A stretch of DNA of 30,995 nt from Volvariella volvacea V23 (Eukaryota > Basidiomycota > Agaricomycetes > Agaricales > Pluteaceae): positions 697,153 through 728,147 of the forward strand of contig KB722753.1 of assembly GCA_000349905.1 (NCBI GenBank), given 5' to 3'. Each line of letters starts with the position of its first letter. The stretch's first letter is position 1. This document shows, piece after piece, positions 11,267-23,491 of the stretch. A program made the translations under genes and the position numbers. A model generated the notes under the pieces. That model ran no database searches and was not told the origin of the DNA. It worked only from the letters and a program-made list of their open reading frames with translations.

Positions 11267-14200
11267 TCAAGCTCTCGTGGGATCCTGGTGAACATATGCA
11301 CCCTTTCCACCAGTGAAGATATCCTGCAAAGCCGGAGCACAAGGGCATTAGTACATTTCATGTCGAAAAGGAGAGGGCGCAAGGCCATCACTGAAAAGGG
11401 CTGCATACCTTTATAATACCCTTCGTGATCTGCACAAGTGCCATTCTACTTTCCCAGAGTGGATAGATGACCACAATAAATGCAGAGCAGAAAATCCAGA
11501 TGATACCGACAACCACCCAGGCGGTCAATCCCGCGGGGCCGTATACGACAGAGGAGAAGAAGAGAGGTAGTGGCACAAGGAGAATCATAACTACGAACTA
11601 AAGCCCGACGAAGCCTCAATTCAGAAAACAGTGGTAAGGGGCGATAATGATGCTTACCAGACTTAACGAAGACCAAGTAGCGAAGTTGAATGCCTGCCTC
11701 AAACCCTCGGGATCGAGTTCGTTTATCTCATCCTGGGCTCGGTAGGAGTCGTGGATACTGTTAACATCGGTGCTAGCTTTAACGACGATTCCTGCTTCCC
11801 TCGCCTTCTTTTCATCGTCATGATCGGAGGCTTTCTCGTCCCTCAACCCAGGAGACTCGTCCTGTAGAACTGGTTTGTTGATCGCACGGGTCACCTCAAA
11901 GTCGAAGTTGTCTGGCCACTGTCAGATAGGGTTAGCTTGAGAACCAGAAGAACGAGGGGTGGCATGTGCTTACAATGAAGGAAGTGACAACAGAGACGAT
12001 GGCACCAACGCCAATGGAAGCCAGATTGCCTGCCAGCATCTCGTAATCACCACCGCTTGTCTGGTCACGAGGATTTATTAGAATCATGACCGGTGAGCTT
12101 TAGTATTAAAGACGTACCACGACAGTGACGACATTGTCATTCAAAGTGGCCGTTGTAACCAACCAAGCAATGAGACCAGCAAAGAATCCAGCAACTGAGC
12201 CACCAATGCATCCCCACTTGTTCGCCTTGCTCCAGGTGATGCAAAGTGCAATTGGTGCGACACCTGAACCCAGAACAACGCCCATGAAGGTCTGGGCAAA
12301 AAGAGCCGATGCGTTAAAAGGTGTAAAACGGATAGAACAATGAAAAACATACATAAAGCCACCCCATTGATACACCAATATAATAGAAGATGATACCGGC
12401 CAAAGCACAGACAAGTGCGTAGAAGGCGACCTAAGTTTGTTGTGAGTCAAAGTGTTAATCACGATTCAAGAGGACGCGCCATCCAGTGTCCCATGCGAAG
12501 GATTTGGGCTTCTGTGGCATTGGGGTTAATGTACCTCTTCACAGATTATTCAGGATCAGTTGATCTTGGTGAACGAGATTAAGTACGCACCTTGTACACA
12601 TCATAAGTCAGCAAGGAAGAGACAGCAATCAGCTCAGCTGAGCAGGCGCCTGCATGAATGAACAAAGTTAGGTCAGTAACCATAATGGAGGGAAGCACTC
12701 ACTCGTAACAGCCAAGAACAAAAGCACCAACAAAGCAGCGGCACCTGACTGTCCAAGCAACGCACTAGCAGCAGCGGCAGCCGGTAAACCTGCAGATACA
12801 TCTGCCGGGGTCAACTCCTTCATGTCAGGATCGCCTCTGAGAGCGACAGCGGCCAACCCCATTGTCGTCGCCATCGTGAACGGAATAGCGAACCAAGCCA
12901 GGCCACCGAGCAGGTAAGCCTTCACGGTTGTAGCAGGCCTTGAGGCAATAGCTCTTTGCCAGTACGCTTGATCCTGGAAAACGGTCGCGAAGTTTCCGAT
13001 GATGTTGATTACGCCAAAGATGAGACCATTTTTTGATCTCATTGTCACGTAGGAACCTTGGGCATTTCCTGGGACTGGAGCAACTCTGGACACTTCACTG
13101 AGTAGTTCATGCATTTTTGTCGGTGAGCCGATCTTGGGAGAGGTAGCATAGACGGTAAAGATGAAGGTCTATTCAGGTGGGTAGTGTTAGACACGGAGAT
13201 AATCACAACGCTCAAGGTTGTACGAACCAAAATAATAGCTATCAAAACGGATGTATGTGTACTATAAGATAATGATAGGTCAATCAGTCAACGTGAAGGT
13301 TATACAAAGAGGCGTTACACTCACTAGTCGCAAAGCAAAGTAGATCTCATTCCACCGACAACGACGTAAATAGCCACACCAAGAGGGATCAAGAAACAGG
13401 CCTGAAAGGCAAAATTACCTCAACAAAGGACAATCTAGTGGGGCCGCGATACTCACTGCAATGGTGCTCATGCCAGTTAGATCTGTAACCGTTGCTGAAC
13501 CACCCAAAATCAGCATTGAGCTGACAATCACATTCGTTGCCAAACTGTAGGTTTGGGGAAGTTAGAGGGAGTTGCAGGAGCCAATAAAGCCGATACGCAC
13601 CCAAAGAACATGAAGACGAGGTGCGCAACTTTGCCCCATCGTTCACCAACGACCTCAAGCCATGTATGCGCGTAAGGCGCGTTCATTTTCAGCTTAGCTG
13701 CCAACTAAAGCAACAGTGAGCTGATGGACGCGGAATGGTGAAAGAGCAGCTCTGAACTTACCATGGCGAATAACAAGATTTGTACAGTTGCACCAGCTAT
13801 TCCATTCCCATTAATAATATTTCACGTAACAGAGATTTTGGACTTGCCTCCATACCACCATGGACCACTGATACCTAAAATTTATGAGCACAACCTCATA
13901 TACGATAGTCTGAGTCATCACGTACCAAACTTATACGCCACTGCACTACTTTGGAGCTAACCATTATGAACGGTTACGCAAATCAATATGCGATCCCATT
14001 CAATTTAGACAACGTACCAAAGTAGCAGCCCAGGTCCAAGCGGATACAATACCCGAAGCAATAAGGCCAGGTTTGATACTTCTCGAAGCACTACTGAACT
14101 CCTCCGAATTCTTCGGCGAAAACGCCGTATAACGTGCTTGAATGGCGGTGATGCCAATCATGAACACGCTGAAGAACAAACCGATCCCTGAGAAGAAGCA

Positions 14201-14403
14201 TGTGAGCAATGACTGACGAGCGATCTGGGGAGTGGCAGACGACATACCCACGACTGAATGAAGTTATGATGGCCGTAGAATGAAGCACATGGAACGGATG
14301 AGTTCAGTTGGGCTCAGTATGAGATTTTGGGGTAAGATAAGACGAGAACTGATCACTTACCAACACCATATCCAGCACCTTGAGGTAAGATATATTGGGA
14401 CAT
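11267..14403 (-). CDS. DUR3: Urea/polyamine permease Dur3 (SSF family), 680 aa
   Basis: H+-coupled high-affinity urea transporter of the plasma membrane. Nineteen exons: 14361-14403, 14248-14253, 14018-14187, 13926-13956, 13848-13874, 13762-13796, 13601-13704, 13457-13544, 13325-13401, 13228-13261, 12703-13168, 12591-12649, 12480-12536, 12353-12430, 12118-12291, 11974-12060, 11658-11918, 11409-11597 and 11267-11323; all phases agree. Family hallmarks are LPQGAGYGVVVGIGLFF at the N-terminus, PGLIASGIVSAWTWAATL, ISGPWWYGAGAT, SSMLILGGSATVTDLTGM, APVPGNAQGSYVTMRSKNG, FQDQAYWQRAIASRPA and CSAELIAVSSLLTYDVYK. Exon 2 is only 6 nt (VV of GYGVVVG). Two introns, 13797-13847 and 12431-12479, use GC donors. 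A charged cytosolic loop follows WPDNFDFEVTRA. Upstream GATA motifs fit nitrogen-catabolite control. Confidence 0.96.
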
Positions 14404-14543
14404 GACGGAAGCACGGCGAAGATGTCTCGACTATCCAGAAGAGGGTTGTACAATCAGTCGTCGGAGACAGAGAGAAGCTCGCCTAAGGAGAGCTGGGACC
14501 AGCTGTGGCAGAAGAGAACGAGAGGGGAGGACTTCGGCCTGCA

Positions 14544-14877
14544 AGATAAATCGGTTCAACTGTTCGTTTCCGTTTATAAGCCCCCACGCTGAAGCACCCA
14601 AGATATTTCTTCTTCCAAATTGAGGCTGAATGTGGATCGAGAGGAAACCCTGAAGTGGGATAGCATCACGAGAGAGAGGACGCTAACGGCAGCTGTGTGT
14701 GAGGATTCCTTATCTCTTGTTGGACAAAAGAAGTTCGAGGCTTCGATGGGTGCATGGCGATTGGTGGGATGAGTGTGATAAGGGGATAAAGAAGCACCAA
14801 ACCCAGTCATATCATTACCGCCACACGCCAACGACTGATAGCAGCGGACACTGTTCGAGAATGAGTGCCTAGATAAG
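14544..14877. promoter_or_regulatory. GATA-site cluster upstream of DUR3
   Basis: Four HGATAR motifs lie in 334 bp starting 141 bp upstream of the DUR3 ATG: AGATAAA at 14544, reverse-oriented CTTATCT at 14709, TGATAAG at 14777 and AGATAAG at 14871, with an extra GGATAAA at 14785. GATA factors (AreA/Gat1 type) activate urea permeases when good nitrogen runs out. The motif is short, so some copies are expected by chance. Confidence 0.5.
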
Positions 14878-16282
14878 TTCCTAGGCAATGGACTCCACTT
14901 TGATGAACAGGGACGTAGTATTGAGAGTGCGAATTCAATGCCAATTTGATTTTCAGGTTCAATATGAAAACTACCCCAGTAGGCCTCGAGAGATGTCGAC
15001 TCCAGCGAAGTCTATTGATAAACATCGAAACGAGGTTGAGAACGGCCGTCGAGAGCGACTCGTGTGATCAATTCATGATGCTAGCCCTTGCATGCTTCAG
15101 TAATTCCGGGGAAATTGCGATTCATGTCCATGGAAAATCAGCCGGTCCCAAAACCTCCAAATTCCGCTGTACGCTTGAACGTAGGTCAATGTATTCTGAG
15201 CGCAATTTTCGTGGACCGACGACGATGAGAACAGTGGTGATGGTTGGACTTGAGGTTGATCGGCTTTTTCCGTGGTGCAACAACCGTGGCCAGCCACACT
15301 TTGAGCCTCTGCGAGTCGTACTCACCTACGTCCACAATTTGTAGTGAAACTGCTCTCAAAAAGTTGCTTCTCTTGCGCTGCAGCACTCACTCTACGCGCT
15401 TGAGTGCGCGTCATCAGCAGTTGGCTACCCACCAGCCACCGGTTGTGAGAGCTTATCGGCCGATTGTTTCCTATCTCTGCTCGCCACCACACGGTCACCA
15501 CCTGACCGTAACCCCTCCTCGAAGCTGATAAAGGCCACATTGATAAGTGAGAGGAATGCTAATCCCTGCCCATCACTCGCTAAAGTCCATGCCCAGCCAG
15601 AAAATGGCCGTCGTGTCCTGTGTACCTTGACAGTACCTTGACACCCGTACTAGTCCTGTGATAAGACCCCATTGTTTAGCCCTTCTGAACGTCACCTTTG
15701 GGGCGCCACAAATATAATGCCTCGTAGCTCTTCCTGTGATGGCATATTGCGGCCATGACAGATGTCTAGTAAGCCCCCTGTCAAGAAGATAAGGGCGTCG
15801 TGGTCTAAAGTAGCACTTCTGTGCCCAGGAGCTCTGGAATAGGGTATCGAGCGTGTGGCGTGATAGAAATAACGAAAGGTAAACGCGATTATTGGCAAGC
15901 AAATTGAATTGAGTGAGTGACGTACTCTAACGGCCCTAGAGTCAACCACCCCACAACAATGCGGGGGATCCACAGCAGTACGTACTAGCGCTCCCCCAGT
16001 GAACAAGTGACTCGTATACGTTATCTCTGACCTGTGCTGAAAACCCTTCATTGTGCTGGCATCGTAATTCTTCGTGACGGTCATACAAGTAAAATTACAG
16101 TACTACGATAACAGACCAGCCAGTAGCAATAAGTATGCACAAGAACGGGAAGAAATTAGTACTACAAACAAGTATGTTAGCAACCAAGAATGATTCTTGA
16201 ATCCAGAAACGGCGAGAATCCTACTACATTAATACGGCCGAAAGACGCCGCAATCAAGGTACTCCACCCCGTTACACCCTGT
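14878..16282. other. Intergenic region, no supported gene
   Basis: Open frames of about 130 codons occur on both strands (14946-15344 +, 15692-16084 -). They overlap others, match no family I know, and I could not chain them through splice sites. A short direct duplication (GTACCTTGACA, then AGTACCTTGACA) occurs near 15621-15642. Confidence 0.5.
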
Positions 16283-18075
16283 TCACTGAGAAGCCCCACG
16301 ACTCCCAGCTCCATTTACGTTAGCCGGCGAACGAACACCCACAACAACAGCACTCCCATAATTCCTAACCGTATCCTTCCACATCATGACCGCGTTCGAA
16401 CTCTTCTTCTTCGGCGTGAGAGGTATATACTCTCCAAACCCATCCTCTGCATCCAAAGACCATTTATCATAGGCACCAAACTCCGGGTCCAGCTCCTGCC
16501 CAGCTGTGGACGACGTGGGCATTCCGAAGCCCTGGTGAGTGCGACTGGTTGGTGAGAAATTCACCATGGTGTCTTCTTCGCCTTCGATATAGGCACCCAA
16601 GCCGGAGGTGGAGATGGACATATCTTCTTGTGCCCAACGGATTAGACGATTTTCGTGGATTCGCGAGTATTGAGATCTTAGCCTCGACCTCGTGTTAGGG
16701 AAGGGTAGGTGGAGGTCCATCGAACTGAGAGCGGGGACAACAGAGATTATCCTCAATTTGATCTGATTGAGAATGCGGAGGGACCTTTGTCGGAGAATGG
16801 GTGAGGAGGATAGAGCGAGGACAAAGAGTGCACAGGTACTATACGGGAGTTGCGTGAGCTGAGAGTACGTTATATATGAACGAGCAAACGTACATTAGCG
16901 AAAAGAGCGCGAAAGCTATCCTCCTGCGTGCAGCAGCCTTTGAGCCGTTGTCCGACTGCAGTCCGTCTCCCCCGTTCTGTTCTTCATTATCTTCGTCATT
17001 CTCCCTCTCATCCGCCGAGTCCATCGCGACGAGTTTAGCATCCCGCGACGATTCAGAACCTGCAGGGGTATTAATGGGACACCCATAGGGCGTTACCCAT
17101 TCAAATGAATGTATGCCTAGTATATGATTGTAGTTAACGAGTCGAAGTTGTGACGAAACCTAAGCAAGAGAGGTAGTCAGCACTAGTTGGGCCATGGCCA
17201 AGCAACACCTACCTCGGAATTAGGGCAGATAAAACGTATTGAAGCAAATTGAGGACGCGGGTGAGATCCTCTATAGCCACCAGTTAAGTATAAGTCAAAC
17301 GAAAAAGCTTGTGAACGACTCGTCAAATTAGTGGCACAAAGGGTGTTTAGTTGGGGATGCTTACATTCATCCTCATTCTCGATCAAAGGTATTCCGGCAA
17401 GGGCAAGAGGATCATCAGTAGTGGATACAGTTGTGCCGGAAATGGGTTGATCTAATGTTGTCACTAAAGACTCTTCATTCGTATTTATCGTTTCTGTGTT
17501 AATTTATTGGTCGGGTTTGTGTTCAATGAACTCGTAAGGCATGAACTTACGAGACAAGCACAACCAGGTCCCTTCCCCGCACTAGCCACGTGATCAGATA
17601 AGATAAGATTAATCAAGATGTTTATACTCACCGCAGAATCTTTGCTCTTCCCACTCCCATCCAAAGTCACAGTATATGTATATCTTTCCGTCACTACACC
17701 TTCTTCAAAACCGTCACTCGACTCCGTACCAAAGAACTCCCTCAACTGCTGCACTCCTTTCTCAGAATCGACCACCACTTCATGTGCCCCGTGGAACAGA
17801 CCACAAATGTCGTAATCTCGTGCCGGAGACCCAACTCCTAAATCCTTAGTTGGCTGGCAACTTGAAATACCGCTTTCAATCCCCACCAATCTAGTCATCG
17901 CATGCGGTTGGTCTTGCATGATCTGGATAAGCCGGGGATCTTGTTCCCAAGCATAAGCGGCATTTGCGAAACATCCCAATCGTAAAGCAGGCGTCCAAAG
18001 AAAGGCCAAAAATACCAACGAGGGAATTAATCCTGGCGCCGAACGAGCGCTACGGGTCCGTGTGATTGGTGACAT
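16283..18075 (-). CDS. Type I membrane protein with MRH domain (Atg27-like), 506 aa
   Basis: Six exons: 17632-18075, 17551-17581, 17365-17493, 17213-17307, 16894-17159 and 16283-16838. A signal-like hydrophobic stretch (LIPSLVFLAFLW) opens the protein. The luminal part has DYDICGLF, CGEGTWLCLS, FDLYLTGGYRG, a FASIRFICP strand and the closing HSFEWVTPYGCP, the layout of the mannose-6-phosphate-receptor homology/Atg27 fold. One membrane helix lies near residues 312-331 (IAFALFSLITCALFVLAL), followed by a cytosolic tail of about 175 residues, much longer than in yeast Atg27. The tail carries YSRI and YIPL, possible tyrosine sorting signals. Atg27 cycles Atg9 vesicles between Golgi, endosome and vacuole. 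Mrl1-type receptors are the alternative. The start is the first ATG; intron 17308-17364 is in frame and stop-free. Confidence 0.78.
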
Positions 18076-19790
18076 AATCTTCACAAGTCGACCGTGAGTG
18101 GGTGTAAGAGCTAATCTCGAATTATTTCGTGTTCGTTGCAGTAATTATCCGCTGTTACAAATACGAGGAAGGTAAGCTCCGGTAAGTTGATGGAGAATTA
18201 GTCGTGGATAGAGCGGGGTATAATTAGTGAGTTCGGCTTGGGGGTGGGTCCGAGGTGAAGGGCTTGAAAGCTTGAGGGGGAGTGCTGTCGGGTTATACAG
18301 CTAGAAGCGACGTCCTCAGGAATAGGTGATAAGAATAAAGATATGAGGCGAGGATGACGCTAGTGGAATGGAGAGGAATGATGAGAAGGAAGTCGGGGTT
18401 GCGGCGGTACGTTTACTCCGAAGAGATATGAGAGGGCGTGAGTGTGGAGCGGGGTTGAACGAAGATCCCGTAGGAGGAGAAAACGTATGAGGGAATGACA
18501 AAGCGTAGTCAAAAGTTCCAGTCACTGGTGCTCATATAAATGCCTCAGTGACAAAGCGGAAGGTACAGCTCTGCGTCCTAGATCCGTAAATAACGGGCTC
18601 GGAATTGCCTCGTCCACAGCTCCCGGGTCTTATCTTGAAAGTGACTGGCTGGCTTGCAATCAGAACTTTGGGGATGCAAAATGGAGGGGAAGAAAGAAAG
18701 CAATAGAATAAACCCAGGCTCGCAATAGATGCTAAATGTAGCTCGCAGGAAGCAATATGTGGCACTCGGCATTGGGCAGAGCATCACCATCTGGCAAATT
18801 TGGCCATGCAGTATGCCCCAGAAATTCCGAACCCGAGGCTCATACGGACAAGGCCGGTCACTGAGAAAGCGAAGTAAGCCGTAATCATCCACCCACTTGG
18901 CAGGACGAATGTGTCAAGAGAGAATGGTGCCGGCCAATGTCCAGACGCCAGTAGACCGAAACTATCCCAAGTTAGACGTCATTTCCCCATGCAGCAAGTC
19001 CATATCAATCAGGTGATGTTTCTTCCTATTGTCGGCGACGGTTGTCTGTAAGCAAGTGAGGTTTTGAAGTTAGTTCGGGAAGTGGAATAGAACGGATACT
19101 GATGTGGATAGCGGGCAGTGTGGAACTACTTAGGGTGCGTGGATTCGGAATACTTGAGGACATTGCAACGAATACGTACGAAGCGGGTGTGTCGCACACT
19201 CAAGCCGAGAGCCTTGTTCAGTTGATGGAGGTGGAGCTCGTATCTGTCAAAGATCAAGGTCAATGCGTCGTTTTTCGCTGAAAAGCATACTTGGAGCCAC
19301 TGGAACTGGCAGGGAGTTGAATTAAGCTTACAAATCCACGTGGCAGCTACGCCATATAAAGGAACGGTACTTGCCGCCACCCTCCAGAGACACACATTCA
19401 CGCTGAGTGAGGACATACTGTATATGCAAAGGCAGAGGATGTCGTTACGGGGAGGGGAGCGACGTCTATGTCACGTCCGTATGCCCCTAGATCTGCCACG
19501 ACACTCGGTGTACAGATCGAGCCCCGAAACTTGGAGTATTGTACGTGCTTTTTGTACAAACAAATTTGAACTAAGAAACAACTAGCTTAAGGTATAACTT
19601 CAAGTAAAGTCCAAACGCTTTCAAACGTACAGGTTTAGTGCCCGACTCCATCTTGAAAAACGAATATAGTTCGCTACATTCGTTTCACAGATGGGAACGG
19701 GCACTGTAGTCACATCAATGCCTCTACAGAACTCCGGAACGAAGACTCACGTACCGATCTTTGCCTGTCATTAGCAATATACGGTATCGC
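18076..19790. other. Intergenic region, no supported gene
   Basis: The first 200 bases should be the promoter of the MRH-domain gene. A 96-codon frame at 19126-19416 (-) and frames around 18530-18890 (-) are unrecognised and could not be extended by splicing. No repeats stand out. Confidence 0.5.
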
Positions 19791-21325
19791 TCACGCATTC
19801 ATTCCCTGCCAAATCTGCAAAGCACGGATGCTAATTGAATCCCTATTTCCACCTGAGAAAGCGATTATTCACCTTCACTGATGGAAACGGGGACTCATCG
19901 TAGTAGGCTAGCAACTTCACCAATCTCGTGACACCCACTCTCACCGAAAGACCTAGAAATAATACGACGACATTTACTCTCTTACCGCTTCCCTCACCAC
20001 AGTTCAGCCCGTCGGTCTCCACCACCTCAAAGAGACACCGAAACGCCCACTTGCCCTCATTCACCTCCACAAGTACAAATGCGCAGGTACATAGGCAAAC
20101 GGAAGGAAGAGAATAACTGTAATGACTCCTGAGGTAAATTTTCAATAATGCGCTTCACCGTTGATCAGCACTTACCACGCTTCGGATACTAAGCCGCGTC
20201 CGCCTCTCTTGCGAGGATAGGCGACCCGCCGAAGTCTGACTTTGCTGGACCTATAAAAATATAAACACACCCAGTAACCACAAAGCCGTCCCTAAAATAC
20301 ACGACATACCCAGGAAAATAGTATACTCCACAAGACTTCGAGCCCTTTTCCACCCAACCACCCCGAGCTCGATACTATCTTACCGTAGTGTCCATGTCGT
20401 ATCCCCTACACAATCTTGAAGGGGAATTCTCTCGAGGTCGCATACCTTATCCCAGGTCATCACCATCGCCAAATGTACGCGCAAGACATAAATGGAAGAG
20501 TAGCGTGAAATACTTACCAGGAGCAGCCATTCAACCCGCAGGATTGACTGTGCCCCTTGCGGGGCGATCGCAGTCCCTGTCGATCCTACTGTTGTAGCCA
20601 CGTCCCAGGTTGCTTGCCGCCCAACCCACACCGTCTTGCACTGGGAGTCTTGGCGGGGATTCTCTTGAGGTCGGAAAGTTTGTTTCGGAAAGGCCAAAAA
20701 CTAATATTGCATCGTGTCAGCTTTCAACGCGAGGCGATTTACGGAAAGTGAGTGGCTTACCTTAATTCGTATATTACATTCGAGGAGAGATTTACTGCGA
20801 GCACAAGTCAGTCTCTGGTGCGCCGAAAATGAGGACAACTTACGTTTGTTGATAATTAATAAAGGGCCCATTCTAAAGTTGTTGGGGATCATTAGAACTA
20901 GAGGGGAGAAAGGTTTGCGACACTTACTTTCCGCTCTCTTCCCTACCGCAATGTCAATGGCGGTAGGGAGAATTTTGGAGATCGCGATCTGACATTCAGA
21001 CTCCAGGGCTCTACAGCATGGTCAGTCAAAGATGTACTCAAGGATATAAACGATACCGCGATAGCTATGATCCAAATGAAATACAAGTCGTCAGGAATAC
21101 AGGCGGCTGACATAGGCGGTTGGCTCACCAGAGGATAGAGGGAGTTGCGTACGCAATTAGCTGCTGCACAAGAGTAACTGCCAGACAACTTGAAGAAAAA
21201 TTGGCATGAGGGAAAGGAGAAAGAGAGCAGAATTAAAGTAGGCGAGTACCTTTGACGATGCAGTCAGCGACCTTGAAAACAAGCGGCGAGATTAGGCGGT
21301 CGCACCTTGGAGGGGTACATGTCAT
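19791..21325 (-). CDS. Tentative multi-exon gene, unknown function
   Basis: Candidate exons with agreeing phases and no stop: 21306-21325, 21153-21188, 20947-21010, 20844-20872, 20761-20794, 20518-20700, 20384-20445, 20176-20250, 19873-20116 and 19791-19814, ending in TGA. Most introns are 49-74 nt, but three are 117-142 nt, so exons may be missing or wrong. The product would be about 256 residues with segments such as QQLIAALESECQIAISKILP, WVGRQATWDVATTVG, VRLRRVAYPRKRGGRG and VNEGKWAFRCLFEVVE. The first part is helical and the middle basic. I recognise no family, and the high Cys/Trp content is unusual for a real protein. The 5' end is weak: the chosen ATG sits inside a longer open frame reaching to about 21480. 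It could be non-coding sequence fitted by chance. Confidence 0.33.
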
Positions 21326-21758
21326 CGCGAGGTACCAATGGCGAGTGAGAGGAAGTGTACCTAGTCGGACGATATGGGCGGTAAAAGGGAAGCGAGGCAG
21401 GGTTGTCGAAAGGCGGGCTTCCGCTGGAGATGGTAGTGGTAAGAGGAAGAGTTGCTGAGAATAGAAGGAGACGAAGAGAGGGAGTTAATATACCATTCCT
21501 CACGTGCGATCGAATTATAAGATCGCTTAGCATGACGTTCTAGAAAGGTGGCTGAGTAGAAATGTGTTAGAAGAGGTTAGCAGAAAGCGAAGAGAGGTAA
21601 ACATAGATTAAACGCATGCCTTGAAAACGTTGGTTGCAAGACAAGACTGATAGAGGGAAGACACGAGAACACGACGTTTGAAGGTTTTGGACAAGCACTC
21701 TAATTATATTACTTATAACTCAAATACAAAGCACCGACACGCAAAATACAAAATATAC
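21326..21758. other. Intergenic region
   Basis: Between the tentative gene and the LPMO-like gene. A 90-codon frame at 21264-21533 (-) starting MLSDLIIRSHVRN has a hydrophobic stretch resembling a signal peptide, but I could not join it to the exons downstream. The last part should be the LPMO 3' flank. Confidence 0.45.
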
Positions 21759-22710
21759 TCATTGAGTGAAATCGATACAACTCTCATACGTCTGGCCACC
21801 GTAAGCAAACCACCACCATTGAATGACACATGCACCAGGTTGGGAGCATTGCGTTCCAAGGTCAGGTATAGTAACAGTGAAGTTGGCTGAATAAGAGTTA
21901 TTATAGTTGCGTAGTGGATAAAATGAACTTACTCTCATCAGGAGGCCATTCCCAAGGTGGGATAACTGAATCAGCATAGACGGGCCAAGTCTTTAAGGCA
22001 GGAGCAATGGCGCGCTTGGTTGCAGTGTTGTACTAGCAGATTTAAGTCTATTAAGCGACTCGATGGGCATCGGAAGGTGGCCAACTTACGATAGTGACAT
22101 TCTATATGGGGTCAATCACGATCATACCATTGGTAAATATAAAAAATGGCGACGTGACCTGAACTTACAGCATAACCAGTATGGTGGGCCTGTATGTCGA
22201 CATGGAACGCTATGGAAGTACCAGGAGGATAAACACGGATATTGCTGGTATTGTCTTCCCACTAAAGTGACGTTATATTAACCATTTAGCGTTACAGAAT
22301 TCACTCACTTGATGACCTCTGCAGAAAAAGAGATGACAAGCTTCCGCATTATACGAAGAATCAATCTTTGCAGCAGCAAACTCAATCTACATGGGAGTTC
22401 AGCGACAAGTTGGATCAAACTTCTGATGCATCTTGAACTTACTGGACCGTTCAAGTCTAGCAGTGGGAGAACGATAAGTCACTGTATTGTTGGGAAGCTG
22501 GGAAGACTTACCGCCCTTTAGCACTTTGTGCACTGCGGAACCACAGGCAGCTAAGGTGGCGGAACCGATCTAAAGCTAACTTAGTGTGGTACAGCAAAGC
22601 AGGTCTATGTTACTCGCCTGACGCGGGGTGGGCGATTTGACTGACGCATGCCCAGTAGCCGTAGATAGGAGGCTTGCAAGAGCCAACGAGATAGCGGTGA
22701 GTTTGACCAT
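21759..22710 (-). CDS. Small secreted LPMO-like copper protein, 191 aa
   Basis: Eight exons: 22618-22710, 22512-22569, 22443-22456, 22309-22386, 22169-22261, 22090-22101, 21933-22032 and 21759-21886; the frame closes perfectly. A 20-residue signal peptide ends LLSTATG, leaving His21 as the new N-terminus (HASVKSPTPRQ), as lytic polysaccharide monooxygenases need for the copper histidine brace. A second histidine pair sits in AHHTGYA (107-108). CVIQWWWFAYGGQTYESC near the C-terminus matches fungal chitin-binding type-4/LPMO-like proteins. Six cysteines (40, 72, 77, 163, 169, 186) could form three disulphides, and N85, N113 and N151 are glycosylation sequons. Exons of 14 and 12 nt are required by the family pattern, and intron 1 (22570-22617) is GC-AG. 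No linker or carbohydrate-binding module follows. It may oxidise polysaccharide or bind copper; which one cannot be read here. Confidence 0.87.
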
Positions 22711-23491
22711 TTTGCGCTAGGCCTATCGCTCTCCAAAAAGCTGCTGCGAGATTTATATGCTGTAGAGTTGTTCCCAACGGTCCGCCATCAGCATAGGAAT
22801 AGTGGTGAATGGATGCGTTAGTAGCGGTCCGGGCAAACACACTCTTCCCGTTAAACAACTCTAATGATTGAATCATGCAGTGGTTACCTGGAACAAAGAA
22901 TCTACCTCTTCGCAATCACTTCGGTTAATACCCACGGGGATACCACCGGGTCAGGTGGATTTCTTAAGCTTTTCATAAACCCGATGGCGGATCGTTAGGT
23001 ATCCGGGACCTTTCAGCGGCACGGTGAAGGTTGTTCTCGCACTCGTGTACCGTATGCAGGTGACCAATTAGCAGGGATGAGTCTCCATTCCTCCAGTGAT
23101 TGGGAATGCGTAATGACGTCGGATTCTGGCTCTTAACTAAATATGCCAAGGCGGGCATAAGTACTCATCGACCAAAAATTGTGTGTGAACTACCTTCAGA
23201 TGACTAGGGTGAATTTGATCCTTGAAAGCCATGCGTTGCCACTATCCTAGGTTCGTCGATTGTCGTGGTTATTTTGGAGTTATTGCGAAGTTGCTCAAAA
23301 AAAGGGAAGCCGCGCTCACCTCTATTCAGAGCTGCTCAAATGACTCTCAGAAATCCTGATGCTGTTGGGTTTAACGCGTAGCGTATGTGCTGCGCGGTGT
23401 GTCGCGCAGCGCGCTCGGCAGTCATGTTCATCTGACATCATCGTGACAGGGTATAACTCTGCGTGACGCTCGTGACGGTGATTGGAGTCAA
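22711..23491. promoter_or_regulatory. Divergent promoter between LPMO-like and NYN genes
   Basis: 781 bp separate the two start codons, so the region probably drives both. It contains an ACGCGT (MCB/MBF-type) hexamer at 23374-23379 and, 9 bp later, a perfect 8-bp GC-rich inverted repeat with a 6-base loop at 23389-23410. Both lie about 100 bp before the NYN start. An ORF of about 100 codons (22610-22915, -) is mostly the out-of-frame shadow of LPMO exon 1 and its leader. Confidence 0.4.
23389..23410. repeat. GC-rich inverted repeat
   Basis: Arms GCTGCGCG and CGCGCAGC are perfect complements around GTGTGT. It sits about 80 bp before the NYN gene ATG, so it could be a factor site or a 5' UTR hairpin. 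Confidence 0.5.
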